Below, piece by piece: positions 16,252 to 24,351 of a stretch of DNA of 42,886 nucleotides (its first letter is position 1; every line of letters starts with the position of its first letter). The stretch spans positions 1-42,886 of the forward strand of contig JAFDHD010000030.1 in assembly GCA_019308995.1 (NCBI GenBank), written 5' to 3'. The notes below the pieces were generated by a model. The model saw only the letters and a program-made list of their open reading frames with translations. It was not told the DNA's origin and made no database searches. The position numbers were made by a program, and so were the translations under genes. Origin of the DNA: Deltaproteobacteria bacterium (GTDB taxonomy: Bacteria > Desulfobacterota > Desulfarculia > Adiutricales > JAFDHD01).

Positions 16252-16497
16252 CCACTGACATTGTCAGTGGTGGGGTGTGGGGGCGGAGGTCCCACTCTTA
16301 TAGCGAGCCAACATTGTTGGCGAGATAAAAATATAGATCAGAGATCTTTCCATTTCAGGCAAGACGGAGGACATTGTCCGAAGTCTTACCGCACTCTAAA
16401 GCCACCGACAAGGTCGGTGGTAGTTTACTCTCCTCCTTTTGGATGATTTACTAAACTAAAGCTCCAATTACTCCAACCCGCCGGCACGGTACCGGCG
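16252..16497. promoter_or_regulatory. Array of five related palindromes in the oah leader
   Basis: Five inverted repeats with an odd central base lie between padR and oah. Centres are at 16261 (CCACTGACATTGTCAGTGG, perfect 19-mer), 16314 (GCCAACATTGTTGGC), 16374 (GGACATTGTCC, with AAGAC/GTCTT as an outer stem), 16411 (CCACCGACAAGGTCGGTGG, one mismatch) and 16488 (CGCCGGCACGGTACCGGCG, one mismatch). The first three share the core ACATTGT. Spacings are 53, 60, 37 and 77 bases. They could be operators for the adjacent PadR protein or another regulator, RNA hairpins controlling translation of oah, or a cluster of mobile palindromic repeats. The sequence alone does not decide. Confidence 0.6.
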
Positions 16498-16520
16498 TTA
16501 TAAAATGCGTGGCTGAGATT

Positions 16521-17075
16521 TTATTCAAAGAAGGCTTCAGCCTTCCATTCCTTGCAATCAGACACCTTTACGATCATTTGTTTTAACTGAGACAACTCGC
16601 TTTTAAAACGATCCAGGTCCTTCTCGATGACCATTAACCGGTTCAGCGGCGTCTTGCCTTTGAAGTCCTCCAGCCTTCTCTCCATGCTCTTGATAGCCCT
16701 CTCCAGAAGAATCTGTTTTTGTTTCAAACATTCGAGGGCCTTATCTCTGGACAAGGCAAAAATGAAAAAATAACCAAGGTTGGACAGGTCGTGGGTCAGG
16801 TTTTTATCCATGAGGGACCTCTCCACCAGAGAGGCCAGCCGCTCACTTCCCCGGGAAGTCATCCTGTAAACCTTCCGCTCAGGCATCAGGCCTTCTCTTT
16901 CGGTGTGAGATTTAATCATTTTATTTTGGTGGAGTTTGGCCAAGGTTTTGTAAACCATGGGTGGGCTGATCTTAGCCCAGGAATCCATACGATGAATCTT
17001 CACTTCCTGGATAAGCTGATAACCATACATAGGCCGGTCCATAAGAAATCCCATGACCATGAGTTCATATTTCAT
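16521..17075 (-). CDS. PadR family transcriptional regulator
   Basis: This is a 184-residue protein. The N-terminal winged helix starts MKYELMVMGFLMDRPMYGYQ, the usual PadR opening, followed by the wing segment RKVYRMTSRGSERL. The C-terminal half is a long, charged helical region (residues 110-175) of the kind used for dimerisation in PadR subfamily 1. PadR proteins commonly repress genes for phenolic or aromatic compounds, and this gene sits directly upstream of the benzoyl-CoA operon on the same strand. It is therefore a good candidate for its regulator. A perfect palindrome lies 37 bases before its own start (17112-17127). Confidence 0.9.
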   Translation of the reverse strand: MKYELMVMGFLMDRPMYGYQLIQEVKIHRMDSWAKISPPMVYKTLAKLHQNKMIKSHTEREGLMPERKVYRMTSRGSERLASLVERSLMDKNLTHDLSNLGYFFIFALSRDKALECLKQKQILLERAIKSMERRLEDFKGKTPLNRLMVIEKDLDRFKSELSQLKQMIVKVSDCKEWKAEAFFE

Positions 17076-17111
17076 TCAAATCTGTCCTATGGCTGACTGA
17101 TTATTCCCAGG

Positions 17112-17127
17112 AGAAGATTAATCTTCT
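17112..17127. promoter_or_regulatory. Perfect 16-bp palindrome upstream of padR, possible operator
   Basis: AGAAGATTAATCTTCT is perfectly self-complementary and lies 37-52 bases before the padR start codon, where an autoregulatory site would be expected. It does not resemble the oah-leader palindromes, so if PadR binds here the others probably serve something else. Confidence 0.4.
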
Positions 17128-17357
17128 AATTTCAAATTTTTATTCTAGGTTAAGAGGCAAGGCAGATCGCCAACCATCCGGTCAGGCTCATGATCGCTGA
17201 CTTTAAATCGGGATACCATCTGTGAAGAAGCAGTCTGACCATCACTAACTAGTTTCTTTGCGACTAATATCCTTTTAACTACAATCCCTGGCTTTGTCAA
17301 GTCCTTTTTCTGGAAGGGTGAAGATACTTCTCACGCCAGGAAAGCGGGTTCTGCTTT

Positions 17358-17447
17358 CTCTGCGTCCTCTGTGTTCTTTGCGGTGAAGCTGTATCCTCGC
17401 ATGCACGAGCTCTGCTTCTTACCGCGGAGATCGCTAAGACCGCAGAG
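17358..17447. repeat. Inverted pair of CTCTGCG-type intergenic repeats
   Basis: The stretch 17358-17386 (CTCTGCG...TTTGCGGTGA) and the reverse complement of 17420-17447 (CTCTGCG...CCGCGGTA) match at roughly 20 of 28 positions, so the region could fold as a large hairpin. Similar sequences of CGCAGAG type are dispersed between genes in many bacteria; their function is unknown. Confidence 0.45.
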
Positions 17448-17538
17448 CTACATCCGCCTCTAATTTTTCCAAATCAAAGCACATGGGCAGATGGCAAAGA
17501 CTTCTGACAGTCGCTGACGATTAAGTTTAAACCTGATC

Positions 17539-17692
17539 TCAACCTGCAATCAAACCCGGAGCCGCCTCAGCGGCATAAGGCTTCAGAACTTCGAGGCTTG
17601 ACTCAAAGGCCTTGACCGCCTTGTCTATCTCTTTTTCGGTCATCGGGGTGGATATAACAAACATGCCTCTGACACCATCATGCCGCATTATA
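17539..17692 (-). pseudogene. Truncated 3' end of a class III aminotransferase gene (duplicate of 22445-22573)
   Basis: The minus strand reads RGMFVISTPMTEKEIDKAVK and continues to PGLIAG-stop, the same C-terminus as the full gene at 22445-23836. Over 123 bp (17548-17670 against 22451-22573) I count 9 mismatches by hand, about 93 percent identity. Nothing upstream of this block encodes the rest of an aminotransferase; the permease gene begins within 25 bases. It is in the same orientation as the complete copy, so the two form a direct repeat bracketing the transporter-BKACE segment. Confidence 0.85.
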
Positions 17693-17715
17693 GTATGTTT
17701 GCTATATCTTCAATC

Positions 17716-18660
17716 CTACTGGTAACGAATCCTCGGGTCTAAGAGTCCATAGATCAAATCCACGATGAGATTGATCGTGATAATCAGTGTGGAGATGAAG
17801 AGGTTGATTCCCTGGATCACAGGATAATCACGCCAGGTGATGGCGTTTAGAAGATACTTCCCCATACCAGGCAGGACAAAGATTTGCTCCATAATGATGG
17901 TGCCTCCGATTAAAAAGGCAAGCTGGAGACCCATGATGCTTACGACCGGTATCAGCGCATTCTTCAGGGCGTGACGGATGATCATAACTCTGACCGAGAG
18001 CCCCTTGGCGATGGCTGTTCGGATGTAATCCTCCCGCATGACCTCCAGCATCATCGTTCGAGTCATTCGCATGATGCTGGCCGACATATACAGCGACAGG
18101 ACCAGGGATGGCACGATGAATTGGGAAATATTACCCAGCGGATTCCGGGTGAAAGGAATATAGTTTGTTGGCGGCACCCATTTAAACAAGATGGCGCCAA
18201 AAACCACAATGAGGATGGCGAGCCAGAAGTCGGGTATGGACAGACCACCGATTCCGATGGTTCGTACGATATAATCCAAGGGCTTATCTTGTTTCAAGGC
18301 AGAAATCACGCCGAAAAGGATGCCTGTCACAAAGGCCCAGAAAATGGCCATGCAGGCCAACTGAAAGCTGACGGGCAGCCGTCTGGAAAGTTCATTGATA
18401 ACAGGCTCCCCACTCCAAAGGGAGGTCCCCAGGTCCAGGCTAAAGATGCCTTTTATGTACTTGTAGTACTGTTTGTAGAGCGGCTGGTCCAGCCCGAGCA
18501 TGGCTCTGATCTCTTCCGTATCGTCAGCAAACCCTTGCTCGAAGACCATCATCTCCACCACGTCTCCTGGTATGAGACGTATGATTAAAAAAATCAGGGA
18601 AAAAACTATGAAAAGGGTGGGCAAAACCAGAATGAGCCTTTTGATGATGTATCTTCTCAT
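17716..18660 (-). CDS. Peptide/nickel-type ABC transporter permease (DppB-like)
   Basis: This is a 314-residue inner-membrane protein with about six transmembrane helices. It begins MRRYIIKRLILVLPTLFIVF as DppB/OppB proteins do, and contains the EAA-like loop that contacts the ATPase (REDYIRTAIAKGLS) and the ending LLDPRIRYQ. It is full length. It follows the substrate-binding protein gene by 67 bases. The second permease (DppC) and the two ATPases (DppD, DppF) that should come next are absent; a scrap of an aminotransferase gene lies there instead. As it stands the transporter needs components from elsewhere in the genome, or is non-functional. Confidence 0.9.
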   Translation of the reverse strand: MRRYIIKRLILVLPTLFIVFSLIFLIIRLIPGDVVEMMVFEQGFADDTEEIRAMLGLDQPLYKQYYKYIKGIFSLDLGTSLWSGEPVINELSRRLPVSFQLACMAIFWAFVTGILFGVISALKQDKPLDYIVRTIGIGGLSIPDFWLAILIVVFGAILFKWVPPTNYIPFTRNPLGNISQFIVPSLVLSLYMSASIMRMTRTMMLEVMREDYIRTAIAKGLSVRVMIIRHALKNALIPVVSIMGLQLAFLIGGTIIMEQIFVLPGMGKYLLNAITWRDYPVIQGINLFISTLIITINLIVDLIYGLLDPRIRYQ

Positions 18661-18685
18661 ATTGATGTTCTATCTGGTTGAGAGA

Positions 18686-18718
18686 GAGGCCGCCTCCCCG
18701 ATTGAAGTCAGCGGCCTC
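18686..18718. other. Intercistronic hairpin between substrate-binding protein and permease genes
   Basis: GAGGCCGC and GCGGCCTC form a perfect 8-bp stem with a 17-nt loop just after the stop of the binding-protein gene. There is no U-tract, so it is more likely a stabiliser or attenuator that lets the binding protein be made in excess of the permease, a common arrangement in ABC operons. Confidence 0.5.
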
Positions 18719-18727
18719 ACCCCGTAA

Positions 18728-20302
18728 TTAATGTTTCTCCATCCAGAGATCCTCTGCAATCAGCACTTGATATTCCTGGTAATAGTGCTTCATGTGCACA
18801 TAGGGCTGCTGAGCAACATACCGATTCATCGAATACAGGAATGTGACATTGGCGTCTTCCAGAAGCTTGCGCTGAATTTTATGAATTAGGGCTGTGCGTT
18901 TCTTTTTGTCAACTTCTTTGTTCTGTTGATCAATTAAATCCCAGATTTCCTTGTCGCACATCTTGTAGTAGGTGGCGTCTCTCCCGTAATAGGGGACGAG
19001 CGCTTCTTCCGGGTCAATCCCGCTGGAACCTACGTGCAGTGCCATGTCGTATTTAAAATGGTAGGCCCGGGTGAAGTATTGCGCCATCTCGAGGACCTTC
19101 AGGTTGACTTTAATCCCGACCTCTTTGAGCATTTCAATGAGGACCTGAGCTGGTTTGAGCATATAGGGCGCGTTCCAGGTGAGCATCTCGACTGAGAATC
19201 CCTTAGGATAGCCAGCCTGGGCCAGGAGCTTTTTAGACTTTTCAGGGTTGTATTCAATTTGATCTTCCAAACCCAGGTGATAAGGCGGAAAGTTGGCGAT
19301 GTGGGAAATCAAGATATCACCGTGATTGTCGAGAGCCAGCTTCAACAATTTCTTTTTATCAATGGCATGAGAGATGGCTTGCTTGACCCTGATATCATTA
19401 AAAGGCGGGGCGAGAGGCTTGTCACAGTCAACCTGTGGGGGCGTTCTTAGCATCCATGAATTCACCCCCGCCTTTTTGGTAATAATAACGTTGGGGACCT
19501 CCTTTTTGATTGTTGGAATCTGCCAGTAATATAAGCTTATTACGTCCTGATCTCCAGCGATAAACTGGGCCATAACGGTCGTGGGATCCGGCAGGACCTT
19601 CATATGGATCGCATCCAAATAAGGAAGTCCTTTCTTGAAATAGTTTGGATTTTTTACCATGGTCAAATGAGAGCCGCGCACAAATTCCTTGAGTATGAAC
19701 GGGCCGGTCCCGATGGCCTTCCTTTTCAGGTCTCCGAATTTATCCACCGCCTCCTTGGGTACGATCTTGGTCATGGGGGAAGCTAGGTATTGAATAAAAG
19801 CCGGGTAGGGGTCCTTGGTCTTGAAAATGACCGTATATTTGTCCGGTGTTTCAATGGAGGTTAACTTGCCTTCAAAATAGTGGCGTTGTTTGAATTCGGC
19901 CTTCTTGCCATACATCCCGCCGGTCCGTTCGATGCTGTACTTCACGTCCGCTGCTGTGCATTCGCGGCCGTTGACCGGGGGGATGTTATGAAAGTGAGCG
20001 CCCTTGCGAATTTTGAACTCGTAGGTGAGAGGATCTACCTGCCTCCAACTCTCCGCCAGGTCAGGCAGAACGTCGCTCATATCTTCATTGAAGCGCAGGA
20101 GGCCGCTGTAGAGGTTACATGTGATTTGTTGAACAGATGACATGGCATACATAGGAGGGTCTAAAAATTTAGGTTCTTGAACAATGGGCCAGCGAAATGT
20201 TCCTCCGTATTGCGGCTCGGCCGCCATACAGACTCCAAGACTGAGAATCAAGGTCAATAATAAACAAATCGTCAATAAACCCACGGACTTAAATGCTTTC
20301 AT
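18728..20302 (-). CDS. ABC transporter substrate-binding protein (family 5, DppA/OppA-like)
   Basis: This is a 524-residue periplasmic binding protein with an N-terminal Sec signal (hydrophobic core around residues 8-27, cleavage likely near CMAAEPQ). Family-5 hallmarks are the start EPQYGGTFRWPIVQEPKFLD, the LAESWRQVDPLTYEFKIRKG segment and AVDKFGDL...GTGPFILKEF. There is a good AGGAGG ribosome binding site. Family members bind peptides, nickel, or other small ligands, so the name does not fix the ligand. The operon context (BKACE, SDR, aminotransferase) suggests a small amino- or keto-acid-type nutrient. Confidence 0.9.
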   Translation of the reverse strand: MKAFKSVGLLTICLLLTLILSLGVCMAAEPQYGGTFRWPIVQEPKFLDPPMYAMSSVQQITCNLYSGLLRFNEDMSDVLPDLAESWRQVDPLTYEFKIRKGAHFHNIPPVNGRECTAADVKYSIERTGGMYGKKAEFKQRHYFEGKLTSIETPDKYTVIFKTKDPYPAFIQYLASPMTKIVPKEAVDKFGDLKRKAIGTGPFILKEFVRGSHLTMVKNPNYFKKGLPYLDAIHMKVLPDPTTVMAQFIAGDQDVISLYYWQIPTIKKEVPNVIITKKAGVNSWMLRTPPQVDCDKPLAPPFNDIRVKQAISHAIDKKKLLKLALDNHGDILISHIANFPPYHLGLEDQIEYNPEKSKKLLAQAGYPKGFSVEMLTWNAPYMLKPAQVLIEMLKEVGIKVNLKVLEMAQYFTRAYHFKYDMALHVGSSGIDPEEALVPYYGRDATYYKMCDKEIWDLIDQQNKEVDKKKRTALIHKIQRKLLEDANVTFLYSMNRYVAQQPYVHMKHYYQEYQVLIAEDLWMEKH

Positions 20303-20347
20303 CTTTCCACCTCCCTAGGAAGATAATGTGGTTAAAAAGTTATATAA

Positions 20348-20373
20348 AAATCACTGCTAAAACTGTCAGTGAT
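20348..20373. other. Inverted repeat upstream of the binding-protein gene
   Basis: AATCACTG and CAGTGATT (8-bp arms, 10-nt spacer) lie about 46 bases before the start codon of the substrate-binding protein gene. It could be an operator or a hairpin between the BKACE and transporter genes. Confidence 0.3.
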
Positions 20374-20499
20374 TAGGCGTAGAAATCACCCTTTGCTGGC
20401 AGACGGTAATCAGGTAATGATTAGGTCGTAAATACCTTGCATCTAATCCGGGGTGATGGCCTTAACAGAGACCCCGCTCCTAACATGGCTATTTTCATC

Positions 20500-21360
20500 T
20501 TATTTTTTTCTTAATTCTAAAAGTTCTCGGGTGTCATCGCAAGTAGCTAGCTCGCGTCCGATGATCCTCGCGATTTCCTTAACCCAAACGGCCTGTTCCC
20601 AGCTTCCCTTGGCTAACTCTCCGCCGGGTACGCGAGTATTGTCCTCCAGGCCTATCCGGATATGTCCGCCGCTGATGATGCTCTGGAAGGCGGCCGGAAT
20701 CTGGTGTGGCCCGACGCCGCAGACACTATAAGTGGCCTTCTCCGGCAGGAGGCCCACCAAGCTGAGCTGTAAGAGTGGATCGAAGACCATACCGCCCAGC
20801 ACGCCATATACCAGCTGAAAGTGCATGGGTTCTACAAAGACGTCCCCCTGTTTCCTTATAAAAAGGGTGTTATTCAGGCCACCCGGCTCGAACACCTCTA
20901 TCTCGGGTTTTACGCCGATCTCTTTCATGGCCTTCCCGTATTCCTCAATTTTTTTAACCGGATTTTGGTAAATGAACTCGAAGGCCAGTTCCCCTGTTTT
21001 ATAATTGCCAAAGGCAAAGTTCATACTATTCACGTTCAAGCTGGCCATATCGGGCTTGAGATCAAGGACGGGGGCGATTCTTTCGTCAGGGTCTGTGCCG
21101 GAGCCGGTGGAAATATTTATGACCATTTCCGGACAACGGTCCCGGATGGCCTCGATGACCGGCCTGACGATTTTAAGGTCGGCCGTAGCCATTCCGGTGT
21201 CTGGGTTCTTGGCGTGAATGTGAACAATGCTAACCCCCTCCTGGTAACAGCGATAGGACTCCTCGGCAAATTCCTCTGGTGTATAGGGTGTATTGGGGTT
21301 GTTCTCCTTAGTTGTGGCTCCTCCGGCCAAAGCAGCAGTAATAATTAGCTTGTCGCTCAT
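20500..21360 (-). CDS. BKACE family beta-keto acid cleavage enzyme (DUF849, Kce-like)
   Basis: This is a TIM-barrel zinc enzyme of 286 residues. BKACE enzymes condense a beta-keto acid with acetyl-CoA and split the product into acetoacetate and a new CoA ester. The family founder is 3-keto-5-aminohexanoate cleavage enzyme of lysine fermentation. Zinc ligands are seen in VHIHAKN (His-X-His) and in the late conserved segment GGHIRIGLEDN; the EIEVFEPG strand is also typical. I start at ATG 21360, six bases after AAGGAG; another ATG two codons earlier directly abuts the ribosome binding site. The neighbours (class III aminotransferase, SDR, uptake genes) point to degradation of a beta-amino or beta-hydroxy acid, an inference. 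Confidence 0.9.
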   Translation of the reverse strand: MSDKLIITAALAGGATTKENNPNTPYTPEEFAEESYRCYQEGVSIVHIHAKNPDTGMATADLKIVRPVIEAIRDRCPEMVINISTGSGTDPDERIAPVLDLKPDMASLNVNSMNFAFGNYKTGELAFEFIYQNPVKKIEEYGKAMKEIGVKPEIEVFEPGGLNNTLFIRKQGDVFVEPMHFQLVYGVLGGMVFDPLLQLSLVGLLPEKATYSVCGVGPHQIPAAFQSIISGGHIRIGLEDNTRVPGGELAKGSWEQAVWVKEIARIIGRELATCDDTRELLELRKK

Positions 21361-21449
21361 CAACATCTCCTTATTTGAAGGTTACTCCCAATGTTTGAGG
21401 GTGGTGTTTGCCTTGTTAGCAGTTCTGTTTTACAGGTCCCACTTCTAAC

Positions 21450-22226
21450 TCACAGCATAAAGGCCCCGCCGTTTACATCCAAGGTCACCCCTGTCACGAA
21501 AGGCGAATCGAGCAAGTATTCGAAGGCGCGGGCCACATCCTCTACACGGCCAATACGAGACACCTCAACCTTAGCCAGAAGCTCAGCCCTTCGCGCCTCG
21601 GAAATGTCCACGAAAATCCCGGCGTCTTCGATGAAAGCCGGTGCAATGGCGTTCACTGTAATGCCGTTAATTCCCAATTCCCGGGCCGCGTACCGAGTCA
21701 TTCCGACCAGACCAGCCTTTGAGGCCGCGTAATGCGGCCCAACCACGCCTCCACCACGGGCGGCTATGGAGGCCATATTCACGATCCGTCCGAAACTGGA
21801 TTCAACCATATCCGGAATCACCTCTTTGCTCCAGTAAAAGGCGCCGCTTAAGTTAACCCTAATTGTTTCTTCCCAGTCCTCATTCGAAAGCTCTAAAAAG
21901 GACTTTGGAGGCATAATCCCAGCGTTGTTAACCAGGACGTTAACCGGCCCGAGTTCTTCTTTTATATCCTGGTAGTTATTGGAAACCTGGTCCGGATCAC
22001 CAGCGTTGCCTTTAACTAGGAGTATCTTCTTGTCTTTCCGCCCGATTTTTTCCAGCCGTTTAAAAGCGTCATTAGCGGCAGCTTCGTTGCTGCGATAAGT
22101 TAATGCCACAGCAGCCCCGCGTCTGACCAAGACCTTGGCCAGGGCCAGGCCGATGCCGCGCGTCCCTCCGGTTATGACTGCGTTTAGGGGCGGAAGACCC
22201 TCATTTTCTGCGTTTTCCTGGATCAC
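21450..22226 (-). CDS. Short-chain dehydrogenase/reductase (FabG-like)
   Basis: This is a 258-residue classical SDR. The cofactor loop TGGTRGIG, the NNAG motif, the catalytic Ser in NMASIAARGG and the YAASK tetrad segment are all visible. The residue after the second strand is Arg (TYRSNE), which favours NADP(H). The start is GTG with AAGGAAAGAGG upstream. In this operon it may interconvert a beta-hydroxy and a beta-keto acid that feeds the BKACE enzyme; FabG-type activity on acyl-ACP is an alternative. Confidence 0.87.
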   Translation of the reverse strand: MIQENAENEGLPPLNAVITGGTRGIGLALAKVLVRRGAAVALTYRSNEAAANDAFKRLEKIGRKDKKILLVKGNAGDPDQVSNNYQDIKEELGPVNVLVNNAGIMPPKSFLELSNEDWEETIRVNLSGAFYWSKEVIPDMVESSFGRIVNMASIAARGGGVVGPHYAASKAGLVGMTRYAARELGINGITVNAIAPAFIEDAGIFVDISEARRAELLAKVEVSRIGRVEDVARAFEYLLDSPFVTGVTLDVNGGAFML

Positions 22227-22444
22227 GCCTCTTTCCTTATATAAAATTCGTTTTTAAGGCGAACTAGGCGGTAAACGAAATTTTTTTGAGACCGAAAGCC
22301 GTTTGCCCGGCCTGGTATCAATTTGGGTTTTCTGCTTCATATAAATTCATGAATCGAAGATCATGGCGAAAAGGCTCCTGCTTTCTAGGATTAAGTTCAT
22401 CATCACTGACATTAAGGGTGATCTTCTTTTCCGGGATATCCTAC

Positions 22445-23836
22445 TTAAGCAATCAAACCCGGAGCCACATCAGCGGCATAAGGTTTCAAGACTTTGAGGC
22501 TTAATTCAAAGGCCTTGACCGCCTTGTCTATCTCTTTTTCGGTCATAGGGGTGGATATAACAAACATGCCTCTTGGGGCCGAAAATATACCGCGGCACAT
22601 CATGTCAAGGTGGAGTAATGTCTGGAGATCCTGAGATTCAATCATGCCCTTGAAGGTGTCCTGCGCGGTAATAATATTTCTGTCCCCCCAGTGCACCTGG
22701 GTCATAGACCCGAGACCGGTGCACTGCCCCTTTATGCCGACGGTTTTAAAGGCCTTGTTGAAGCCCTTTCGCAATTTGTCTCCCAGTCTGTTGATTTTAT
22801 TGACTGCGTTTTTGTTATAGGCTTTCAAGGCGGCTATACCGGCGGCCATGGTTATATTATTCCCGTTGAACGTGCCTGAATGTCCCATGCGCCTGGGACC
22901 CTCGGGAAAAGTCGGATCGAACAGCGCCATGATCTCCGCTCTGCCGCCGAAGGCCCCGACCGGGAACCCGCCGCCAATAATCTTTGCCAGGGCGGTCAGG
23001 TCCGGCTCGACATCGGAAATAGCCTGAAGCCCGCCGGTACTGAGGCGAAAGGTCATAACCTCATCAAAGATAAGAAGAGCGTTATATCGGTTGCAAAGGT
23101 TTCTAACCCCTTTCAGGTACCCGGGTTGAGGCGGTATCATACCCAGGCTGCCGATCATCGGCTCCATGATGATCGCGGCGATCTTCTCCTTATACTTTTT
23201 GAGCAGGGTTTCAAGGGCGTTGAGATCGTTGAAGGGCGCCACCAGGATATCTTTTAAGACGCTTTTCGGTATGCCAGGTCCTTCTAAATGCCTTATAGGC
23301 ATCCCTTTGGCCGGTGTACCGGGCCGGATATTGACCTCGACCAGGTCATGTGATCCGTGGTAACCCCCATCCATTTTTATGATCATGTCTTTTTGGGTAA
23401 AAGCCCTGGCCGCCCTTGTGGCGAAAAGAGTGGCCTCTGTTCCGGAATTGCCATAACGCACCATATCCACGGATGGAATACGTTTGCATAAAAGTTCGGC
23501 GTGCTGGTATGTGACCACGGCGGGCGAACAGAGTACGGTCCCCTTTTTCAGCTGCGCCTGAGTGGCTTTGATGATGTCCGCATGGCCGTGACCGTGTATG
23601 AGTGAGGTGTAATTGTTAACAAAATCAATGTACCGATTCCCGTCGCAATCATAGAGATAACAGCCCTTTCCTCTCTCCATATAAGCGGGATACGGCGTAT
23701 AGTAACTTGCATTTCTGGTGTCCCCCCCGGGAAGACGTCTTTTGGCTCTAGCGTCATGCTTCTTAGCCTGTTTGGTGATCCTGGCAAACCGGGCCAGGAT
23801 GTCCTTTTTAATTTTTTCAGCTCCTTGCTTCTTCAT
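22445..23836 (-). CDS. Class III aminotransferase (glutamate-1-semialdehyde aminomutase-like)
   Basis: This is a 463-residue PLP enzyme. The cofactor lysine is in ALAKIIGGGFPVGAFGG. The acidic partner of the pyridine nitrogen is in FDEVMTFR, and the phosphate-binding region is GNSGTEATLFATRAARAFT. The fold resembles HemL, but the context is catabolic rather than tetrapyrrole synthesis and the N-terminal extension is unlike HemL. It is probably a transaminase for a beta- or omega-amino acid. It is the first gene of the operon, with a strong GAGGAGG ribosome binding site, and a perfect palindrome lies 127 bases upstream of its start codon. Its last ~41 codons are duplicated at 17539-17692. Confidence 0.87.
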   Translation of the reverse strand: MKKQGAEKIKKDILARFARITKQAKKHDARAKRRLPGGDTRNASYYTPYPAYMERGKGCYLYDCDGNRYIDFVNNYTSLIHGHGHADIIKATQAQLKKGTVLCSPAVVTYQHAELLCKRIPSVDMVRYGNSGTEATLFATRAARAFTQKDMIIKMDGGYHGSHDLVEVNIRPGTPAKGMPIRHLEGPGIPKSVLKDILVAPFNDLNALETLLKKYKEKIAAIIMEPMIGSLGMIPPQPGYLKGVRNLCNRYNALLIFDEVMTFRLSTGGLQAISDVEPDLTALAKIIGGGFPVGAFGGRAEIMALFDPTFPEGPRRMGHSGTFNGNNITMAAGIAALKAYNKNAVNKINRLGDKLRKGFNKAFKTVGIKGQCTGLGSMTQVHWGDRNIITAQDTFKGMIESQDLQTLLHLDMMCRGIFSAPRGMFVISTPMTEKEIDKAVKAFELSLKVLKPYAADVAPGLIA

Positions 23837-24351
23837 GATAAACCTCCTCTTTTAGGCTGTAATAGTAAAATAAAAAAATCCCTTTTCATAATCCCGGTCT
23901 GAAAGTGGTTCTAGGCCGGGATACTTTATGTGCCAATTAAGCTAGGGAGTAAGAAGTACCATACTCTATAAGTTTATAGAGTGTCAAAAGAAATTTTTCT
24001 CGAAATCCCGCCTTTTGTAAAATCATTGGTGTTACTCATGTTTTAAACTACACAGGTAAATTTGGTCCCCACTTGACAACTTGGACATGATGGGCATAAA
24101 TTAAGTGTTGTATGTTTTTATTTAAGTACGCCTGAAAATATCGTTTTGTACGGTCGGGCGGTGAATGCAATCGCCGCCAGGCCGAAAATAAAGAAAATGG
24201 AAAAATTAAACGCCGATCAGATAAATGAAGAATAAAAACACTCCCTGGAAAAAGCAATATCGCCGCACGTTCACAGTGCATATCCCATAACGGAATTCGG
24301 AATAGTCGCCGGGGCGGACCTCTAAAAAATAAAGCCAAAGATTGAAAGGTA
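23837..24351. other. Divergent intergenic region between the BKACE operon and the Hdr operon
   Basis: This is AT-rich. It contains the perfect palindrome at 23963-23982. Between 24060 and 24340 several short open frames exist on both strands (one on the minus strand would encode a Phe-rich hydrophobic stretch), but none has a start with a ribosome binding site. This may be a decayed gene. Confidence 0.4.
23963..23982. promoter_or_regulatory. Perfect 20-bp palindrome, candidate operator of the BKACE operon
   Basis: ACTCTATAA and TTATAGAGT are perfectly inverted around a 2-bp spacer, 127-146 bases upstream of the aminotransferase start codon. This size and symmetry fit a dimeric repressor site (for example GntR, MarR or TetR class). 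No regulator gene is adjacent. Confidence 0.45.

Larger units (their letters stand above)
17076..17538. other. Intergenic region upstream of padR
   Basis: It contains the padR promoter region with the palindrome at 17112-17127, and farther out an inverted pair of CTCTGCG-type repeats (17358-17447). I see no coding sequence or RNA gene in it. Confidence 0.45.

Noticed and set aside
16252-16497. CRISPR-like array
   Set aside because: The units are palindromes of differing sequence and spacing, not identical direct repeats with uniform spacers, and there are no cas genes.
24048-24338. 96-codon minus-strand open frame between the BKACE and hdr operons
   Set aside because: Its translation looks random, and competing frames on both strands look equally plausible; at best this is a decayed gene.
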